Assembly: GCA_030374805.1 (NCBI GenBank)
Contig: JARGSG010000184.1
Coordinates: forward strand, 1 to 64,000
Direction: 5' to 3'
Length of the DNA: 64,000 nucleotides
Source: Gracilaria gracilis
Taxonomy: Eukaryota; Rhodophyta; Florideophyceae; Gracilariales; Gracilariaceae
The notes beneath the pieces are model-generated. The model did not search any database. It saw nothing but the letters and a program-made list of their open reading frames with translations, and was not told the origin of the DNA. Below, piece after piece: positions 60,206 to 64,000 of the stretch. The position numbers and the translations under genes were made by a program. Numbering within the stretch: position 1 is the first letter of the stretch; every line of letters starts with the position of its first letter.

Positions 60206-60325
60206 ACATTCGGCCATATCAAGCTGACATGCGCCGCATCCCATCCCGAACTGCGAAGCTAAGTCACTTTGAGCAGGGCTAGTACTGACATGAGGGATCG
60301 GTCTGGAATCCCCTGTGCCGAATGT
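60206..60325 (+). rRNA. 5S ribosomal RNA, 120 nt
   Basis: ACATTCGGCC at the 5' end pairs with GCCGAATGT at the 3' end (helix I, eight consecutive pairs). Conserved loop segments are present in order: GCATCCCATCCCGAACTGCGAAGC, the AAGCTAAG start of the internal A-box, AGTACTGACATGAGGGAT and CTGGAATCCCC. The length is exactly 120 nt. It is a single copy here, not a tandem array, lying between protein-coding genes. Transcription by RNA polymerase III would use the internal boxes. Confidence 0.93.
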
Positions 60326-60339
60326 TTTGTCATTTTTTT
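60325..60339 (+). terminator. RNA polymerase III terminator of the 5S gene
   Basis: A run of four T (60325-60328) at the very end of the 5S sequence and a run of seven T at 60333-60339. Confidence 0.75.
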
Positions 60340-60988
60340 GAACTCGCTGCTGATCCTCGAAAGCGGCAACACGTATGCGACACCATGTGCTGTACACGTG
60401 CACCCTGCCGAACGTAATCGGCTGTGTCGACGTGTTGTGTCACGAAAGAGAGCGCGAGCAGCTGCGCTCTGACACCGTTCGCCGCACAACCACGTGCAGT
60501 GTGAAATTCACACTGTGAATTGGCTGCAAGCGATGTATGGCTACCGTTGGTATGCTACCGCTGTACTCTGTACCAATGGTACGAAGGAACTTGGCAAGCG
60601 TGCTTGTTCAGATTAGTCTGTTCAGATTGGGGAACCTTCATAACTTGTTTGAACAACCAACATAACCGGCTTTACCATCAGCGCCATGTTCAAGCTTTCG
60701 TCATCAGAGCTAAAGCCACCCCTCAAGTACTCTATAGCCAGCGGTCCAGCGCTTCGGCCCGTGCCCATCTAGTTACACCGCGCTTCAAAGTTCATATTGG
60801 ATCCGTCAGCACTGCGTCGTTGCCTCAGCGTTTCGCTCGCCCTACAAGCTCTGCCGTGTTCCTCTCTTCTTCTTTCTCCCACCTCGAGGATGCCCACTTA
60901 AACACCTGAAAGATCTGTTTTTTTTTTTCATCGTCTCTGCGCATACCACTACAACTCTATATTTCACAGACCTTCGCGACACGGCGTA
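60340..60988. promoter_or_regulatory. Region upstream of the CRAL-TRIO gene
   Basis: Contains TACCGTTGGTA (60542-60552) and TACCAATGGTAC-GAAGGAACTTG (60571-60593), related to the 12-mer at 41708 and its flank. A T-rich run lies at about 60917-60929. The open frame 60520-60909 has no recognisable product. Confidence 0.4.
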
Positions 60989-61985
60989 ATGACCTCCTAC
61001 TTTACGAGCTACCGTAGCGCCAAACCGATTGAAGATGCCCCTCTATCAGCGCTTCCAGAAGACGAATCTGCCGCTCTTGCTACACTCCAAGCACGCACCG
61101 AGCATATATTCTCACCACCACATAGCAAACTCCACCCACAAGATCCATGGACAACTCTCTCTCATCGACAGATACATGCGCTCTTGATTCGATTCCTTCG
61201 ATATAATCTGCTCCAAATCGACGCATCGTACGCGCACATATGCAAAGCCGCTGCCTGGCGTGCCGAGGAGTGTCCGTGGAATCTTGGTGTACAAGCGCTG
61301 CAAGGTCAACCAGCAGGCGTTCCCATACTGTCTGATGTTATTCGTGGACTTGATGATGACGTACTTTTGTTCGTTCCATGTCGACATTACGAAAAGTCTC
61401 TAGTTGACCGTAAAGCTCAAGCCACTGCGATGAAGGCTTTCTTTGAGCATTATGCGTACGCCGTTGATGGCGCAAGAGCTTTGAGTGCAGTTATGCTCAT
61501 TGATTTTTCTGGTCTGCATTTGAGGCAAGTGGACCTCAGCGCGATGAAGACAGCCATCAACATATTCCTGTCTTACTACCCGGAAGTGTTAAGAAAGGTC
61601 ATTCTCGTTAATTACCCGCGTTGGATTCATGGCAGTAAGTTATTCAGTACACCTTGTATCTTTGTCCTGCACTGTCGTACGACAGTGTACTGTGCTTTCT
61701 TACGTAACCATCTTGTGAGCTGTTTCTAACTGCTGCGTCTACCCGTATGTCCTCACCCCTTTCATTGTAGCCTGGAAATGTATTGCGCCTCTACTTGATG
61801 CAAGGACGATTGCAAGAGTAGTGTGGGTTCAAAATGGAGACGGTCTGCGATCTGAATTGCGGAAATACTTTGATCTAGATAGTCTTCCGCGTTGGTTGGA
61901 TGGGGACGGAAAGAACGGAACGATGCGATTATTCTCAGGATTTCAATTGAACCCGGAGGAATGCAGAGCGAAACTTTGGGCCTGA
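60989..61985 (+). CDS. CRAL-TRIO/Sec14-like lipid transfer protein, two exons
   Basis: Exon 1 is 60989-61634. The 136-nt intron is GTAAGT…TTCATTGTAG. Exon 2 is 61771-61985. Joined, it encodes 286 residues. The splice is supported because exon 1 breaks off in VILVNYPRWIHG, and exon 2 continues with TWKCIAPLLDARTIARV, the Sec14 helix that follows. ALSAVMLIDFSGLHLRQVDL is the CRAL-TRIO core. LRKYFDLDSLPRWLDGDG matches the usual 'L…LP…GG' end. An N-terminal CRAL-TRIO-N helix set (LLIRFLRYN) precedes it. Such proteins exchange phosphatidylinositol or other lipids between membranes; the ligand is unknown. Unspliced reading would stop in the intron at 61729. Confidence 0.9.
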
Positions 61986-64000
61986 TATTTCTCTCATGGA
62001 TGCAAAGAGGCCAACCGTTCTTCCTCACCATAGCTCGTATCCCGAGGGGATGGCCCTTTCTACTTAACCCGGATTCTAATTGCACGCCATTTTATAATAT
62101 GCCCTCGAGTTTCTTGTATCTAATATCTTCACCTGCGGAGCACGAAGGCCAGAGAACAGCAGATTCCACAACAGCTGACGCTAGGACAACCTTGGTTTCT
62201 AGTAAATAGACAGATATGGAGGTTGGGACATCTACAAAACAAAGGTGTTCCGATTTACATTCAGACCAGAGCATTGATATTGTGGCTACCCTTGGTGCTT
62301 TAGCTCGCCCACTCTCAACTCCAAAGAGACTGGCTTGGGCAAGATTACACATGCAGAGGCAAGAGCGCGAGGGATCGAAAATTGCTGCTGGACCACCGAC
62401 TCTGTGGCACACTGCACAATTAGATCCCGCCTCCGTTTTCACCGCACTACGCCAAGAAATACTCACAATTCTCGTCTTCTGGGCTGCTATCGCATCGCTA
62501 CATGCCACACGATGACATCACCGTTGCAATTCGGGTCAGGTTGGCCACCTCCAACACCAAAGTTGCCTCCCGGAGCGATTGATTGCCATGTCTGAAACAC
62601 TTGCCGGATCTTGATCTTTTCAGTCTGCGACCTTCCTGTTAAGCAAGCGTCTTGATTCTCAACGGCGGGCTTTACTTCTGCATGACCATGCAGTCTCAGC
62701 TTCTGTTCATCAACCACAGGTTTGAAGAGAATTGTGACGTTAATCCCGTGACGTTAATCCTCTTTTGATATCTCGAAATCTGCCATGGCTAATAACTCTT
62801 CTTCTGCTACCTTTTGAAATATGTTGTAGAAAACTCTCCTGCAGCACTATGAAGTGAACATGGCGGGGCTTAAAAGCTAGTTATGCGAATTCGAACATGT
62901 TCGCCACTTTGATCACGAGTTCACCAAATAGGAGGACGATTTGTAGCAAGGGGCTGTTCTGCGGTTCCCAAGAACTTTGGAGCCCAATGGAACTCGAATG
63001 AATGGCAGCGCAAGCAGGCCTATACACTGACCTGTCGTCCGGGGTCTTATACTAAAGAGCATTTTGGAGACCTTATGGGAAGCTCCCCGGAGCTACAGAT
63101 GGTATGGGCCTGTATTATCGATCCGAATGCGGTTCAGGATGTTTGTCCGACTTTTGGGTTACAAAACCTGTGTACGGAAGAGGACTCGGATGAGGAGGGA
63201 GATGTTGGCACCATCTTCTCTAGAGTTTTCAGTCGCGTGGGATGAAGGTGCTCGCTGCTCCCTTTTGATGCTAAGTGGGAAAAGAGAGCACGGGTGCGGG
63301 ACCAACAGGGAGTTGAGAGCGTTTGGAGGGATGTTGGTTAGGGAGGCAACAGCTCATGTAATGGAGGAGTGGGAGCGGGAGAATCCCGGTCTGCAAGCGA
63401 CGTACAGAACGTACTTAGTAGTAGGAATCGCTCCCCTGCAAAGCAGTATGAGAGAGGCCTGTCTGCCAGGCGTGATAAGGAGCCGCACGCTGTTCTCTCC
63501 GCCTTGGGGACACATATCTACAATACGCAACGGCTGGAGCTCGGTTATGGTTTCTAGAGGACTCCTGGACCTTGTCCGGATTGGGGGTTATGAGAGGAAG
63601 GGTGGCGAGTAATTCAGAGCTCATTGTGTGTCCCGTGGACCCGTTTGCTTACCAAGGCAACTTGGAAATGGATGTTCGTGGCACTTCAATGGAACTCTTT
63701 TGAGAGGGGACCTTGCAAGTTCCTCCGCAAAGTACACGGAACGACGTGAAACAAGCAATGTACTGCTGGTTTCGTTCGGATTCGATATCCATGGGGGGGT
63801 GTATATCGAGGAGCCAAGGCCTGTGTGCGAAAGCTAGCTGAGATTTCCATCGCACCGCGGGGCACAAGCCCAGCGTTTGAATACAATGCGTGCTGCTGCG
63901 ATCGGAGCGTTCTGTACTCCAGTACAGAGCCGGTTATCTAAACCAAAGGCGTCTCCTGCCTTCAACGACCTGACGAACGGTCAAGGCCCATCAAGTCCGA
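61986..64000. other. 2.0 kb at the right edge, no confident gene
   Basis: The longest frames (62216-62515 from an ATG; 63064-63612 without one) carry no recognisable family and overlap frames on the other strand. The region may be a decayed mobile element or the beginning of a feature beyond the window. Confidence 0.4.

Noticed and set aside
63064..63612. 182-codon plus-strand frame near the right edge
   Set aside because: It begins at TTG, not ATG, shows no family motif and overlaps open frames on other strands.

Overview
The window looks like nuclear DNA of an intron-poor eukaryotic alga, most likely a florideophyte red alga (Chondrus-like). The reasons are inference from several signs: mostly single-exon genes packed tail to tail, a few short GT-AG introns (88-136 nt), a carbohydrate sulfotransferase of the kind that decorates sulfated galactans, two proteins with plastid-like N-terminal extensions, and intergenic space full of decayed mobile elements. 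No sequence search was run, so the organism call is tentative. Layout: positions 1-12687 are accessory DNA. A Ty3/gypsy chromovirus (RNase H, integrase, chromodomain tail, then a long open frame on the opposite strand, a polypurine tract and a 3' LTR with recognisable ends) has landed inside a DDE transposase gene of the pogo/Tigger type, whose C-terminal half and terminal repeats follow. Next comes a broken gene whose fragments carry both class I aminoacyl-tRNA-synthetase-type signatures. From 12688 on the window is gene-rich: a divergent MAPK-like kinase; ARP8 (INO80) facing insulin-degrading enzyme tail to tail; NDUFA9-like complex I subunit directly abutting a sulfotransferase; a Ser-rich protein with a KA1-like end; a plastid EamA transporter; PRP17/CDC40 facing RNA polymerase I largest subunit; an S4-domain plastid-type protein; exosome RRP43 facing a GT25 glycosyltransferase; a probable RNA polymerase I A34-like protein divergent from a class I histone deacetylase; DNA polymerase epsilon subunit B facing an NRAMP metal transporter; proteasome RPN6; a 120-nt 5S rRNA gene; and a Sec14/CRAL-TRIO protein. 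The genes do not form one pathway. They are mostly housekeeping: chromatin, transcription, RNA processing, replication, protein turnover, transport. Their arrangement is regular: converging pairs are separated by 0-80 bp, while starts are separated by 0.6 kb or more. The most unusual items are the antisense ORF and duplicated polypurine tract of the retrotransposon, the synthetase-like pseudogene, a complete 736-bp hAT-type element with an 8-bp target duplication, three LINE 3' ends sharing a tail, a repeated 12-mer in upstream regions, a 33-bp foldback, a 17-nt microexon in the histone deacetylase, and an acidic C-terminal extension on polymerase epsilon subunit B.
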